A DNA stretch of 64,000 nucleotides, taken from NCBI GenBank assembly GCA_009746045.1, contig RPFO01000312.1, positions 2,165,279 through 2,229,278 on the forward strand, in the 5' to 3' direction. Below the pieces are notes generated by a model that worked only from the letters and a program-made list of their open reading frames with translations, was not told the DNA's origin and did not search any database. Source of the DNA: Mesostigma viride (Eukaryota > Streptophyta > Mesostigmatophyceae > Mesostigmatales > Mesostigmataceae). Shown here piece after piece: positions 32,152-41,150 of the stretch (position 1 is its first letter; each line of letters opens with the position of its first letter). The position numbers were made by a program, and so were the translations under genes.

Positions 32152-33140
32152 GCTGTACCCTGCTGCAGCCTGGTCCCAATGATGGAAACCTGAGAATTAG
32201 TGTCTACCTCTAAGGCAGTGTCCAGCCCCAGATTGCCATGCCACCTGAGCTTGGCTACCTTGGGCTGCTTCTTGGCTCTTTGTAGAGCCCCAATCAATCC
32301 AGCCAAACTTGTCCCCCTGGGCTTGGTTAGTGCCTTGGGCTTGACAGTTGACTCCCCAGCTGTTGACCTTGCAGCCTGTTCAACAAGTACCTCTGCAACC
32401 TGGCCAGGGCTGACAGATTCCCCTGCAACAGATGTGGTCGTTGCGTCAGTGATGTCACTTGGGACCTGAAAATCCTGCAGATCCTGTGAGCCTTGTGCCT
32501 GACTGCCCTCATTCATCAGGTTAGGCTTGACATATGACCAACTCAGCCGGTGCACATGCTTTGGTTCGTCCTCCATGCTGACCAAGCATGCGTGGCTAGC
32601 TTCATCAACCTGGGTAACCACCCCAGGACTCCAGCTACCACGTTTGCCATAAAGGCTAGGTTCCTTCCAAGCTAGGACCTTCTGACCCACTTGTGGCTCC
32701 AGCATCTTCCAACCCCGGTCCTTCTCCCTCAGCTTGGCAAAGGTGACATGTGCAGCATGTTTCCAGCCCTCCAGCACATGTGGTGGGCACAGGCCATGAT
32801 ATAGACCCATTGGGCTGACAGCAACTCCATCATAGTAGAAGTTAACCCTGCTGTTCAGCTGCTGCTCCACGTTCCTCAGCCATGCACTCCTGACAAGTGC
32901 AGGTGCAGACAAGGGTACCCAGTCTTCAGAGATGATCAATTTCTTGACCTCCTGGATTGCCCTCTCTATAGCACCCTGCTGCCCATGAGCCTCCCTAGGT
33001 GTAACCAGCAACTCAGGAAGGGTGGGATCACCCTTGAGATGCTGAAACTGCATGTCCACCTGGATCCTTGTGGTAGGAAACTTGGCTCTTACATTCTGCA
33101 GGGCAGCCAGCAAGTACCTGTTCTTCATAGAAGGTAAATG
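32148..33140 (-). CDS. Element D integrase second half, IN C-terminal domain and protease start
   Basis: Catalytic-core Asp in RIQVDMQFQ (about 33056) and Glu in HGQQGAIERAI (about 32966). An SH3-like stretch follows (VGQKVLAWKEPSLYGKRGSW), then KHVHRLSWSYVKP. After a Pro/Ser/Thr-rich linker the frame reaches EVDTNSQVSIIG near 32200, the protease active-site position. The protease therefore lies downstream of the integrase. D-T-N replaces the usual D-T/S-G. Confidence 0.82.
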   Translation of the reverse strand, partial: HLPSMKNRYLLAALQNVRAKFPTTRIQVDMQFQHLKGDPTLPELLVTPREAHGQQGAIERAIQEVKKLIISEDWVPLSAPALVRSAWLRNVEQQLNSRVNFYYDGVAVSPMGLYHGLCPPHVLEGWKHAAHVTFAKLREKDRGWKMLEPQVGQKVLAWKEPSLYGKRGSWSPGVVTQVDEASHACLVSMEDEPKHVHRLSWSYVKPNLMNEGSQAQGSQDLQDFQVPSDITDATTTSVAGESVSPGQVAEVLVEQAARSTAGESTVKPKALTKPRGTSLAGLIGALQRAKKQPKVAKLRWHGNLGLDTALEVDTNSQVSIIGTRLQQGTA

Positions 33141-33700
33141 CTCAGCACCTTGTATTTTGTGTACCTGTCCACGCACACCAACAGTTGCATGCCCCTGATG
33201 TGTTGGATATCACACTGCAGATCACCAATGCTCTGAGGTAGAGCTTTGGCATGTGATTTCCTGGGCTTGTTGGAGGACAACTGGCACTTACACCGTGAGG
33301 CAGCTTGCTGACACGCCTTGAGAAGGGGTGCCCTGCCCATACGGAAGGCAAAGTTGTTTGACAGAGAAGTGGCATGCCCAAACATGTTGTGGATTCGGGC
33401 ACCCAACTCCTGGTACACAGAGGAAGCAGTCCCTGGCACAGTCAGGACTGTGCTGTCAGGTTGTCCAGCATCACCATGCTGACTTCCATCCTGTTCTGAC
33501 TCAGAGCCTGAGTCACCCTGCTCATGCCCAACACCTGGACCGCCAGCAGGGACCACATGCATACCACCAGAGGCCTTCACACCCCTCTGTGGTTGTACAT
33601 TGGTTTCTCTCAAAATGAGAGGTCCACCCTCGTGCCCAGCACGAGGATGCATGGGGTCAGACATTCTTACAGCTGCACCAGCTGTCAAGGACGTCTTCAT
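33125..33700 (-). CDS. Element D integrase N-terminal part
   Basis: A polar linker, then the zinc-binding region IHNMFGH (His-x4-His) and ASRCKCQL (a Cys-x-Cys variant of Cys-x2-Cys). The first catalytic Asp follows in QCDIQHIRGMQLLVCVD. The core continues in the next frame after a shift around 33125-33140. No protease motif lies between the gag zinc knuckle and this domain. Confidence 0.78.
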   Translation of the reverse strand: MKTSLTAGAAVRMSDPMHPRAGHEGGPLILRETNVQPQRGVKASGGMHVVPAGGPGVGHEQGDSGSESEQDGSQHGDAGQPDSTVLTVPGTASSVYQELGARIHNMFGHATSLSNNFAFRMGRAPLLKACQQAASRCKCQLSSNKPRKSHAKALPQSIGDLQCDIQHIRGMQLLVCVDRYTKYKVLSIYLL

Positions 33701-33840
33701 AGGAACCTGTACCTCTCCAGGTGACCTGGGGCCACCCTGAACCTGGAGATCACCCTCTTGTTGCCCAGATATAAAATCTGCATTGGAGCACCTGGCCTCC
33801 CCCTGGGTGAATTAAGGTGTGTAGGGGTTGCCTCAGACAG

Positions 33841-34956
33841 TCACTGCTCCTTGTTGTCTTCTTGCTGACTGCCCTTTGAAGGCTGGCCTGCCTGGGACTT
33901 GTTCTTGTTGTTGTTTTTGTTGTTGTTATTCTTGTTGCTGCCCTGGCCCTGGGTCTTCTTGAAGCTGGGACACTCCTTCTTGATGTGCCCCCACCCCTTG
34001 CACAGGTAGCATTGGATCTTTGACTTGCCCTGGCCACTGCCCCCGTTGTCAGACGCGTTGCCCTGCTTGGGCTGACCACCCACCCGCCTGAACACCGACT
34101 TGGAGTGTGACCTCCCGTCAGGGTCGGGTGAATGATTGGCCTTCCGCTTGTTGTGGTTGCCCCTACGCCCTCCTTGGCTTCTGTCAGCCTCGGACGATTT
34201 GGAGCCCCCCTGGGTACGCCCACCTGCCTGGGTAGCCTTCACTGCTGGCACTCCACCCTCAAACAGCTCCTCTGCCTCGAGTGCTTGTTTGATTATGACC
34301 TTGTAGGCCTTGAGGGTTGAGTGTGGGGCACACATGACCTTTAAAGAGCCACGTGTAGCCTTGTCCAGCCCAGAAACCTTGAGCCAGTTTGTCAGGGCTA
34401 TGTTATCAGCAACATTGAAGCCGTGAGCCCTGCCCTCCTCAACCATTTTACAATAGTTAAGGAAGTTCTGGATAAGGTCTCCTTTGACCTCCCACCCTTG
34501 ATACTTGTCCTGCCAATGGATGCCGACCTTCTTGCGTTGGTCCTCCAGCAGCTCCTTCAGCTCAGCCACGTACAGTGCCCAGGCCTTATTGGCCTTCTTG
34601 CACTCCCTGGTCAGGTCCTTAATCTGGTCAGTACACTTGCCAAAAGTGCTACTTCCTATCCAGATCTGATAGTAATTTGTACCACCGTACAAGCTAGGGA
34701 ACCCTTCCAATCCTTCCACAAACTCTTCAGCCTGCTTGGGCTTGGAGTCTGATGTTACTGGCTGCAGCTGATTAACAATTAAAAGACCTTGAGTGGTAAG
34801 ATCAAAACCATGAACAGCTTGTGAATTATTAGGGTTGTGATGAACATTGGTAATTTCCCCGGTGACACCCACGTCATCTACGTGAGCTGTCCCACTACCA
34901 GCACCACCATTATTCCCGCTGGCTGGGGCACCTTTGCTACGGCGCCCGTCTGCCAT
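33841..34956 (-). CDS. Element D Gag
   Basis: 371 codons from MADGRRSKGAPASG. It has an N-terminal Gly/Asn-rich stretch and a helical capsid-like region (about 75-245, including NKAWALYVAELKELLEDQ). A basic linker follows, then one CCHC knuckle CYLCKGWGHIKKEC (about 315-328, at 33968-34011). It ends in an Asn/Lys tract and QQEDNKEQ. Structural protein of the particle; the knuckle binds RNA. An overlapping frame (33750-34223) runs past the gag stop toward Pol, which suggests Pol is reached by frameshifting. Confidence 0.85.
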   Translation of the reverse strand: MADGRRSKGAPASGNNGGAGSGTAHVDDVGVTGEITNVHHNPNNSQAVHGFDLTTQGLLIVNQLQPVTSDSKPKQAEEFVEGLEGFPSLYGGTNYYQIWIGSSTFGKCTDQIKDLTRECKKANKAWALYVAELKELLEDQRKKVGIHWQDKYQGWEVKGDLIQNFLNYCKMVEEGRAHGFNVADNIALTNWLKVSGLDKATRGSLKVMCAPHSTLKAYKVIIKQALEAEELFEGGVPAVKATQAGGRTQGGSKSSEADRSQGGRRGNHNKRKANHSPDPDGRSHSKSVFRRVGGQPKQGNASDNGGSGQGKSKIQCYLCKGWGHIKKECPSFKKTQGQGSNKNNNNKNNNKNKSQAGQPSKGSQQEDNKEQ

Positions 34957-35118
34957 TATGCACTACAAGCTATCCAAAACACCTGAGCTAAGCAGCAAAA
35001 TAAAGTATGTACAAAACTGTCTCAATTGCCGCCTGCGCCGGTGTCGCCGCCGCCCCCGCGAATCGCCGCTGAAAAATCGACAAAATGCCGACTTGTACGT
35101 GAAAACGGGCCGATTTAT

Positions 35119-35868
35119 TCAGTAATCGAGGCCGCGAAAATCACAGTACTGATAGGAGTACTCTGGATCCTCCATATCCGGCGTGTGTGCCGGACCTGCA
35201 CCCGTATGAATCAACACCGGAGTGTTCGCTGCGTTTTGCGTCGGCTCGAAAATTGCAATTCGCCGACGCGCGACGAGGCGCAGAGGATGAGTAAAAATTG
35301 AAAGCAACTCCCAGCCTGCGGGAATCCACTCGCGCAAGGCTGCGAGAAAGGCGACCAGGTTGATGAGCACCTGTCGCTCTCGACTGCGCACACCGCGTGT
35401 AAGCAGCGACAGCAGTGCGAGGTCTTGAAATAAATTCGTGGTGACCACCGGCGCGCCCCCCGTGCGTGTCGATGCCCAGTTTTGCAAATTTCTCTGGTAG
35501 CCGGTCAGCGAGGAAATGGCATTGTCGATCTCCTCGATAGCGGTGGTGACTTCAGTTACCGACCGCAAGCCGCCGCGGACCTGGACCGTAAATTGCGAAA
35601 GAATGTTTCGAATGGTGTCCAACGGCCCACGAATGGCCGGCACCAGCTGCGGCAGTTGGGGGTTCTCGGGAAAATCCCCGAGCAATGGGAGTGCTGCGCG
35701 CTGCCGACGATGGAGTTCGTCAAGCGAAATCGTGACCTCGTCAAGCAGTTGTTGCCACGATGGCGCAGCCGGCCTGGGCTCGCGCGGACGCGTAGCCGGT
35801 AAGGGGTCAGCCGGCGGTGCAGCTACCTCCTCATCAGTTGGAATGCGGAATTCCTCAGAATTTGGCAT
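35119..35868 (-). CDS. Element D ORF1, unknown protein between 5' LTR and gag
   Basis: 249 codons, MPNSEEFRIPTDEEV to RGLDY. The N-terminus is Pro-rich. A predicted all-helical middle (LDEVTISLDELHRRQRAALP, then ISQF-type and IEEIDNAISSLTGYQ helices) looks coiled-coil-like, and the tail is acidic and Tyr-rich. No retroelement domain is recognised. Element C has an ORF in the same place that is similarly helical with an acidic tail ending RGGLD. Position suggests it would be the first protein from the genomic RNA. Function unknown. Confidence 0.6.
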   Translation of the reverse strand: MPNSEEFRIPTDEEVAAPPADPLPATRPREPRPAAPSWQQLLDEVTISLDELHRRQRAALPLLGDFPENPQLPQLVPAIRGPLDTIRNILSQFTVQVRGGLRSVTEVTTAIEEIDNAISSLTGYQRNLQNWASTRTGGAPVVTTNLFQDLALLSLLTRGVRSRERQVLINLVAFLAALREWIPAGWELLSIFTHPLRLVARRRIAIFEPTQNAANTPVLIHTGAGPAHTPDMEDPEYSYQYCDFRGLDY

Positions 35869-35892
35869 GTTCGGAAAAAGGCGAGTAATACG

Positions 35893-36513
35893 AGTTGTGA
35901 GAGAGTGAATGCCCTGAATTCCGCCATGGTTCTTGCAGAAATGTTGCCTTTATTAAGAATAAGGAACACAGACGTAAGTCACGTCACTTCCAAGACTGCA
36001 CGCAGCACAGACGACAGGGTCGCAGTGCCAAGAGAACGTGCACGCAAGAACTAGCGTCCTAGAGCTACCAAGTCACACATATAGGTTGCTAGGGACGCGT
36101 CCAAGTATTCAGCTGCACTGTCACAGCTGAACTGTCAATCAATTGATTACACAGACTCTAGCACGCCTTTGGCGCGCAGATCTATCAATTGTCCATACGG
36201 CTAGTCCTGTGGACCTATCCGTACATTAATCAGCATCAATTGTCTCATAGGTCCTGGCGCTCTACAGCGCGCCTACCTATCAATTGACCATCAAGTCCTG
36301 TACAAGTCCTGTCAACGTCCTGCGGACTGTCATAGTGACACTTGTACATCCTGTGTCCGTACGCGCCCGCAGTGGCGCGCCGGGTACTGTCGGCACAGCC
36401 TAGGAAACGTCATAACTTTTACGTTCCTTAACCAAATGAGGCGTTCAATCAAGGTGCCGTTGGAAAGAGCGTAACAATCTCTATCCATCTAACGTAAATC
36501 CTTTACGTTAACT
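35893..36513 (-). repeat. Element D 5' LTR
   Basis: 621 bp. It differs from the 3' LTR by a 4-bp insertion (CAAT-CAAGG) and a few substitutions. After it, on the minus strand, comes CGTATTACTCGCC, with no TGG primer-binding site. Confidence 0.92.
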
Positions 36514-36518
36514 CCCAG

Positions 36519-37273
36519 GGGCAACTTGGTTCTCCGACCAGCAGTTCTCCTGTATGCTGAGGTCCCATGACAGAAACCTGTGCATTGGTATCTATCTCCA
36601 TGGCAGCTACCTCAGGTTCATCCAACTGGACAAGCTTGGACACCTTAGGCTCCTTCTTGGCTCTTTGCAAAGCCTGTACAATATCTGATAGACGCACACC
36701 CCTAGGCCTGGTGTCGGGCCGTTCCGGAGGTGCAGCCTGTCCGCCTGCTTGCCCAACCACCGTATGTGAAGGTACCCCAGGGGCCGGGCCAGGGTCACCC
36801 TGAGGGCTCGATACAGCTGTAGCACCCTGATCAGGAAGTTCCACGTCACCCCCGCCTTGTACACCAACGGGCACCCGGAAGAGGTCTCCTTGATTACCTC
36901 CCCGGGGACGGATCTTTGACCAGGACAGACGGTGCACTGCTTGGGAGCCATCAATGGCCACCCAGCACTTATGGCCAGCGGCTTCTACTCGGGTCACCAC
37001 CCCATCATGCCAGCTGCCACGTTTCCCTGGAAAGCTTGGCTCCTTCCACACAACAACCTGTTGTCCAACGTTAGGTTCTAGGACACTCCAGCCCTTGTCT
37101 TTCTGCCTCAGCTTGAGGAACTTGGCCTCTAGCTTCTCCTTCCATGCCTGCTCAGCATCAGCTGGCAGCATCCTGGTGTGCAGCATAAGGGGATTGATGG
37201 CAATGTCACCAAAGAACATGGGAGTCCTGAGGTTCAGCCTATCCTCCATAGAACGTAGCCATGCAGATGTCAC
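36519..37273 (-). CDS. Element C integrase C-terminal domain and protease active site
   Basis: About 250 codons. The end of the integrase core is RTPMFFGDIAINPL. The SH3-like part is VGQQVVVWKEPSFPGKRGSW and VHRLSWSKIRP. After a Pro-rich linker comes AMEIDTNAQVSVMG (about 36580-36600), the protease active-site position with D-T-N. The gene is then cut by element D and resumes at 28657. Confidence 0.82.
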
Positions 37274-37737
37274 AATGGCAGATGACGTCCTTGGAATCCT
37301 CCCACCAGCAGCACAGTCTTGATCTCTTGGATGGCTCTCTCCACCACCCCTTGCTGGCCGTGGCTCTCCCTGGGTGTAATCAGCAACTCTGGAAACTCTG
37401 GCAGGTTCTCACAGCACTCAAACTGAATGTCACACTGCAGCAACTCCAACCCAGGGTACCTGCTCCTTGTCAACTTCAGAGCAGCAATTAATGTAGGCTT
37501 CTCCATGTCAGGCAGGATCTCTAGGGTCTTGTACTTGGTATATCTGTCCACTGCCACTAGCAGCTTCAAACCCCTGATTCTCTGAATATCTACCTGCACA
37601 TGGCCTGGCTGCAAAATAGGAGACCTGGCATGAGACTGCTTGGGCTTTCTAGCAACTAGCCTGCACTTGCAAGCTTGAGCAACCTGTTGGCAGATGGAGT
37701 ACAACTCACTTCCTCCCAGCCGTCTAGCAACTTGCAA
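37270..37737 (-). CDS. Element C integrase catalytic core
   Basis: A CKC zinc-ligand pair (QACKCRLV), then the first Asp in HVQVDIQRIRGLKLLVAVD, the second in LLQCDIQFEC and the Glu in HGQQGVVERAIQ. The general shape follows copia integrases, but the usual 'GP' after the first Asp and the 'DNGxEF' form of the second motif are replaced (DIQRIRG, CDIQF). Frameshifts join it to neighbours at about 37730 and 37272. Confidence 0.8.
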   Translation of the reverse strand: MQVARRLGGSELYSICQQVAQACKCRLVARKPKQSHARSPILQPGHVQVDIQRIRGLKLLVAVDRYTKYKTLEILPDMEKPTLIAALKLTRSRYPGLELLQCDIQFECCENLPEFPELLITPRESHGQQGVVERAIQEIKTVLLVGGFQGRHLPL

Positions 37738-38131
37738 TTAAAGACTGAGCTGCATGGCCAAACATGGTATGCAACCTTGAGGCAATGTCATACAAAAGAG
37801 AAAATCTTTTATTGTCATTATTAGCACTCAAGGTATGTACAGATCCCTTATGTACAGGAGGCACCAGGGTCGTGCCTGTCAGACTGTCTCCAGCCCTATC
37901 CTCATCCTGACCATCCTGTGCCAGTCCTGCACGGTCAGAATGCTTCTGAGATCCACCTGGGTCCACAGCACCAGGTCCTACCTCAGGCTCAGCACCGCCA
38001 TGGCGGGCACGTTGGCGAGTAACCACTGCAGCTACAGCTGGCATACTCTCTGTGGTAACCAAGCTTGCCCCATCGTGTCCAATAGGCTCTGTCACTAGAG
38101 CATGGGGCTGCCCCTCACTAGCTGCCGTCAC
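37724..38131 (-). CDS. Element C Pol N-terminal linker and integrase HxxxxH
   Basis: A polar linker of about 110 residues, then SRLHTMFGHA (His-x4-His of the integrase zinc finger) just before a stop. The Cys ligands lie in the next frame (37270-37737). No protease motif is present here, unlike in ordinary copia elements. Confidence 0.7.
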   Translation of the reverse strand: MTAASEGQPHALVTEPIGHDGASLVTTESMPAVAAVVTRQRARHGGAEPEVGPGAVDPGGSQKHSDRAGLAQDGQDEDRAGDSLTGTTLVPPVHKGSVHTLSANNDNKRFSLLYDIASRLHTMFGHAAQSLIASC

Positions 38132-38195
38132 TAGCAGCTACATTACACACCCCTGGGGGCACCCTCCAGGGTTCAGGGATGTGTGCAGGCTCAAG

Positions 38196-39374
38196 TCAAT
38201 GATCAGCAGCCTTGCCCTTGCCCTTATCCTGGGATGGACCAGCCTTCTCCTTGCTGCCACCCTGAGCGGGCTTGCTCTGACCTTCCTGCCTCAGGTACGA
38301 GGGACACTCATTCCTGAAGTGACCCTTCCCTTGGCAGAAATAACATTCCACCTGACTGATGTCCCGTGAGGTCCCACTGCTGGGCCCAGCCTTGGGAGGA
38401 CCACCCACCCTCTTGAAGTCAAACTGGGACTGTGGATGCCCCGACTTCGGCGGTGTCCCCCGTCCAGCCATTCTGCCACGCCCCCTCCTGGACCTTCCTC
38501 GACCCCTAGAAGAGGTCTCAGGCCCCCTCGAGGACGCTGGGCCCCCGTGGCCCGATCCCCTCATGGACTTAACCGCAGGTTCAGCTGCCTCCTCGTCCAC
38601 TTGACGTGGGCGCTTACCACCTACGTACTTGCCGCTGAAACACTCATACAACTGGTCCGTCATGGCTGCCCAGCCATGGACCTGTCGCATGTGGATGGTC
38701 ACATTATCCATGGTGACAGGATCCAGCTGCAGCGACTTGAGAAAGTCGCCCATGGCCATCCGATCTGCAACGAAGAACCCTTTGGCCATGGCGTCCTCCC
38801 TCAGCTTGACAAAGTCTTTAAAGGCGTGGACCACTAGCTGCCCCTTGATGGGCTTGTAGTCCAGGTACTCTTGCTTCAGGTGAGAACCATCTATGGTCCT
38901 CTTATCACTCAGGAACACCCTGAGTCGCGTCATAAACGCAGCCCAGGTGTCCCCCGCCGTGTGTCGCTCCCGGACGAACTTGAACAGCCGCCTCGCCGAC
39001 TGCCTTATGTAGGCACTAGACGCCAGGATGCGAAGCTTGTCACCGGTGTAGATGTCCGTGTACAAGTTCATGTCCTCTAACATCCTCTCCGCGTCCCGGG
39101 GCTGCCAATTGTCCTTGATGGACTGAAACTGGCCTAGCACCGCGTACCCTTCAGCCACGGTCGGCCGCCTAGGTGCTGCTTGATCTGCAGCTGGCGCGTT
39201 CTGGCCGCCCTGAGATCCTTGGCTCTGATCATCTGCCAGCGCAGCCTGGTCTCCCAGCGCCTGGCCTCCACCGCGTCCATCGCGTCCATCGCGTCCATCA
39301 CGTCCATCCATCCCAGCGCCGCGCCGCTCGTAGCCCATACCGCGCCCCCGTTGGTCAATAGCACCCTCACTCAT
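38196..39374 (-). CDS. Element C Gag
   Basis: 392 codons from MSEGAIDQRGRGMGYE. An N-terminal (DGRDGR) repeat is followed by a helical capsid-like region (about 70-255) containing TAGDTWAAFMTRLRVFLSDK. A basic Gly/Arg-rich linker follows, then one CCHC knuckle CYFCQGKGHFRNEC near residue 345. The C-terminal tail is Lys/Gly-rich. Layout and length match D's Gag. Confidence 0.85.
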   Translation of the reverse strand: MSEGAIDQRGRGMGYERRGAGMDGRDGRDGRDGRGGGQALGDQAALADDQSQGSQGGQNAPAADQAAPRRPTVAEGYAVLGQFQSIKDNWQPRDAERMLEDMNLYTDIYTGDKLRILASSAYIRQSARRLFKFVRERHTAGDTWAAFMTRLRVFLSDKRTIDGSHLKQEYLDYKPIKGQLVVHAFKDFVKLREDAMAKGFFVADRMAMGDFLKSLQLDPVTMDNVTIHMRQVHGWAAMTDQLYECFSGKYVGGKRPRQVDEEAAEPAVKSMRGSGHGGPASSRGPETSSRGRGRSRRGRGRMAGRGTPPKSGHPQSQFDFKRVGGPPKAGPSSGTSRDISQVECYFCQGKGHFRNECPSYLRQEGQSKPAQGGSKEKAGPSQDKGKGKAADH

Positions 39375-39476
39375 GATGGCCCCTGTTCAGATCTACTACA
39401 GCCAGCCAAGTGGCCAAGCAGCAATTAAAGCAATATAAGCTACTGAACAGGAAAGGAAAATGACAAGTGTTACCAC

Positions 39477-40404
39477 TCAGTCAAGACCACCACGGTCACC
39501 CACGGGCGCTTCCTCGTTCTCCTTGTCGCTGTCGCTGTCGCTGTCGCTCACAACAATAAGCTCTGGCACCCTGCTACCTGCTGCGCCGTCGTCGGCCCGC
39601 TGTCGGCCCGCGATGACAGCGTCGTCACCGTTAGTGTCGTAGACAGGTGACAACCCGTCGTTAACGCCTCGCGGATTGTATCTTGGCACCTCGTGGTCGC
39701 CAAGCGCCTCGTCGCCTAGACCAGCGACCCCCACAGCTCCCACCTCAAGATCACTGTCGTAACCAAGAGGGGTAAACTCCTCCCAACGCGTCACACGAAC
39801 GCGAAGAGGTTGGGGCAGTTCCTGAAAAGGAACCCTTCCTCGCTCCGGAATCCTGCCGACTCGTGTCGCACGCTGACCTCCGGTGATGGCTTCCGCAGCC
39901 GCCTCGACCTCTAGCTGCCAGCCGCCTGTAGCGCTCCGCCCCGCGTCGCTCACGTCGAACTGGTCCCGCTGCAACACCCTCGTCGCCGATTACGCCTGCG
40001 AACGTATGTTGTACACCCGCACCCGCTGCTGCCTGCACGAACTCGTGTCGCAATGCACCAGCTGGCTCCGCAGCCTCTCCTTGCCTGGCCGCCAACTCCG
40101 CACGCACCCGGTCAACTAAGGCTGTAATCACAGTCTGGATCCCGACCAAACCGTGCAGCTCTTGCTCGATGTCGTCGACGCTCCGGTGCTCCGGAATGAC
40201 GATGGTTCGAACGTGCTGCAGAATGCGCTCCCAATCCTCGACCTGGTCGTCGACGAATTGCACAAAGTTGCGATTAACAGGTGGACGATCTGCAAGCAAT
40301 AAAGATAAATCTCGAACCACACGACGCAATTCAGGCGAAATGGAACCACCAGCAGACTGCCGAGGAAACCGGAAATTCTGCTGCCGTTGTTCTTCCTGCA
40401 CCAT
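39477..40404 (-). CDS. Element C ORF1, unknown protein between 5' LTR and gag, frameshifted
   Basis: The first part (from 40404, MVQEEQRQQNFRFPRQ) has a helical stretch VEDWERILQHVRTIVIPEH and IEQELHGLVGIQTVITALV. The reading changes frame near 39960 and continues to a strongly acidic C-terminus with a (SD)n tract and KENEEAPVGDRGGLD. It occupies the same place as D's ORF1. No known domain, so no function is assigned. Confidence 0.5.
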
Positions 40405-40548
40405 TCGACACCTGACGAGCTTCTCGCGTCGTCAACGCTGCACGCAGCAAACAGCAACGACCCTCCTGGCCGTTCCGTCGAGACTGCTTGTAATTTGAGT
40501 TAACGTTTTTATAAAACGCAATGTGTAGGATATGGTTGCAATGCAGCA

Positions 40549-41090
40549 TTCATGTCCCACGTAGCTCCCACAAAAACCAGCATCTTCATTAAAACAATAA
40601 GTGGAAGCATACATGTGACACTAATTGACATGCCCGGAGGCACGCCGTTCAAGGCCCTTCATGAAGTACGGGGAGCAAAGAAAGAGGCCGACAAAACCAG
40701 CCAGAGCGGCTTTTAGTCGCAAAACCTCCCTATTCCTAGCTAACTGACGTCATTAAACCCTTATGTTTAGTGGATGCTAGTAAGACGCTAACCGTACAGA
40801 CCGGGGGTAGAATATCCCGAATCTGCACGGCTAGTATTAAATAATGCGTAGGTTGTTCTTTTCAGGGGCACTGCACCTCACGCCCCGTTCCGCCCGGGTA
40901 TAATCAACCCAAGCGCGGAACGCACATTTTATTTAATTCATTTTTCAACCATGCACTATATTGCATCTACTAATCACAAAAGCTCTAGCCAAACAGCTAC
41001 GAGTAAACACTGCGACCTATAAGCCGCTCATCCAGCGGCCTCTTGTTCCCGCATTCACGTATAGAAGAAACTCCGTTCAAAGAACCCCGA
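40549..41090. other. 542-bp segment present in only one of C's two LTRs
   Basis: The 3' LTR reads GCAGCA-ATGTGTG where this copy has 542 bp inserted. There is no target duplication beyond perhaps one A, no terminal inverted repeats, no LINE tail and no open frame. It may be an insertion of unknown type, or original LTR sequence deleted from the other copy. Confidence 0.6.
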
Positions 41091-41150
41091 ATGTGTGAAT
41101 ATGGTTGGAAACGGAGCTTTGTTAAAATTGGATAATGTTACAGCGCTCAC

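Larger units (their letters stand above)
28663..36513 (-). mobile_element. Element D: novel-type copia-derived LTR retrotransposon
   Basis: 7.85 kb inserted in C's protease gene with the 5-bp duplication CCCAG (28658-28662 and 36514-36518). Joining across it restores the C reading frame (...SCPW-VSDFSG...). The LTRs (617 and 621 bp, about 98.5% identical by eye) begin AGTTGTGAG and end ACGTTAACT. On the minus strand the order is 5' LTR, ORF1, gag with zinc knuckle, integrase, protease, HGDD RT, RNase H, polypurine tract, 3' LTR. Pol is broken into overlapping frames. Confidence 0.92.

Noticed and set aside
40549-41090. Helitron insertion
   Set aside because: It does not start with TC or end with CTRR at an AT target, and no terminal hairpin is evident.
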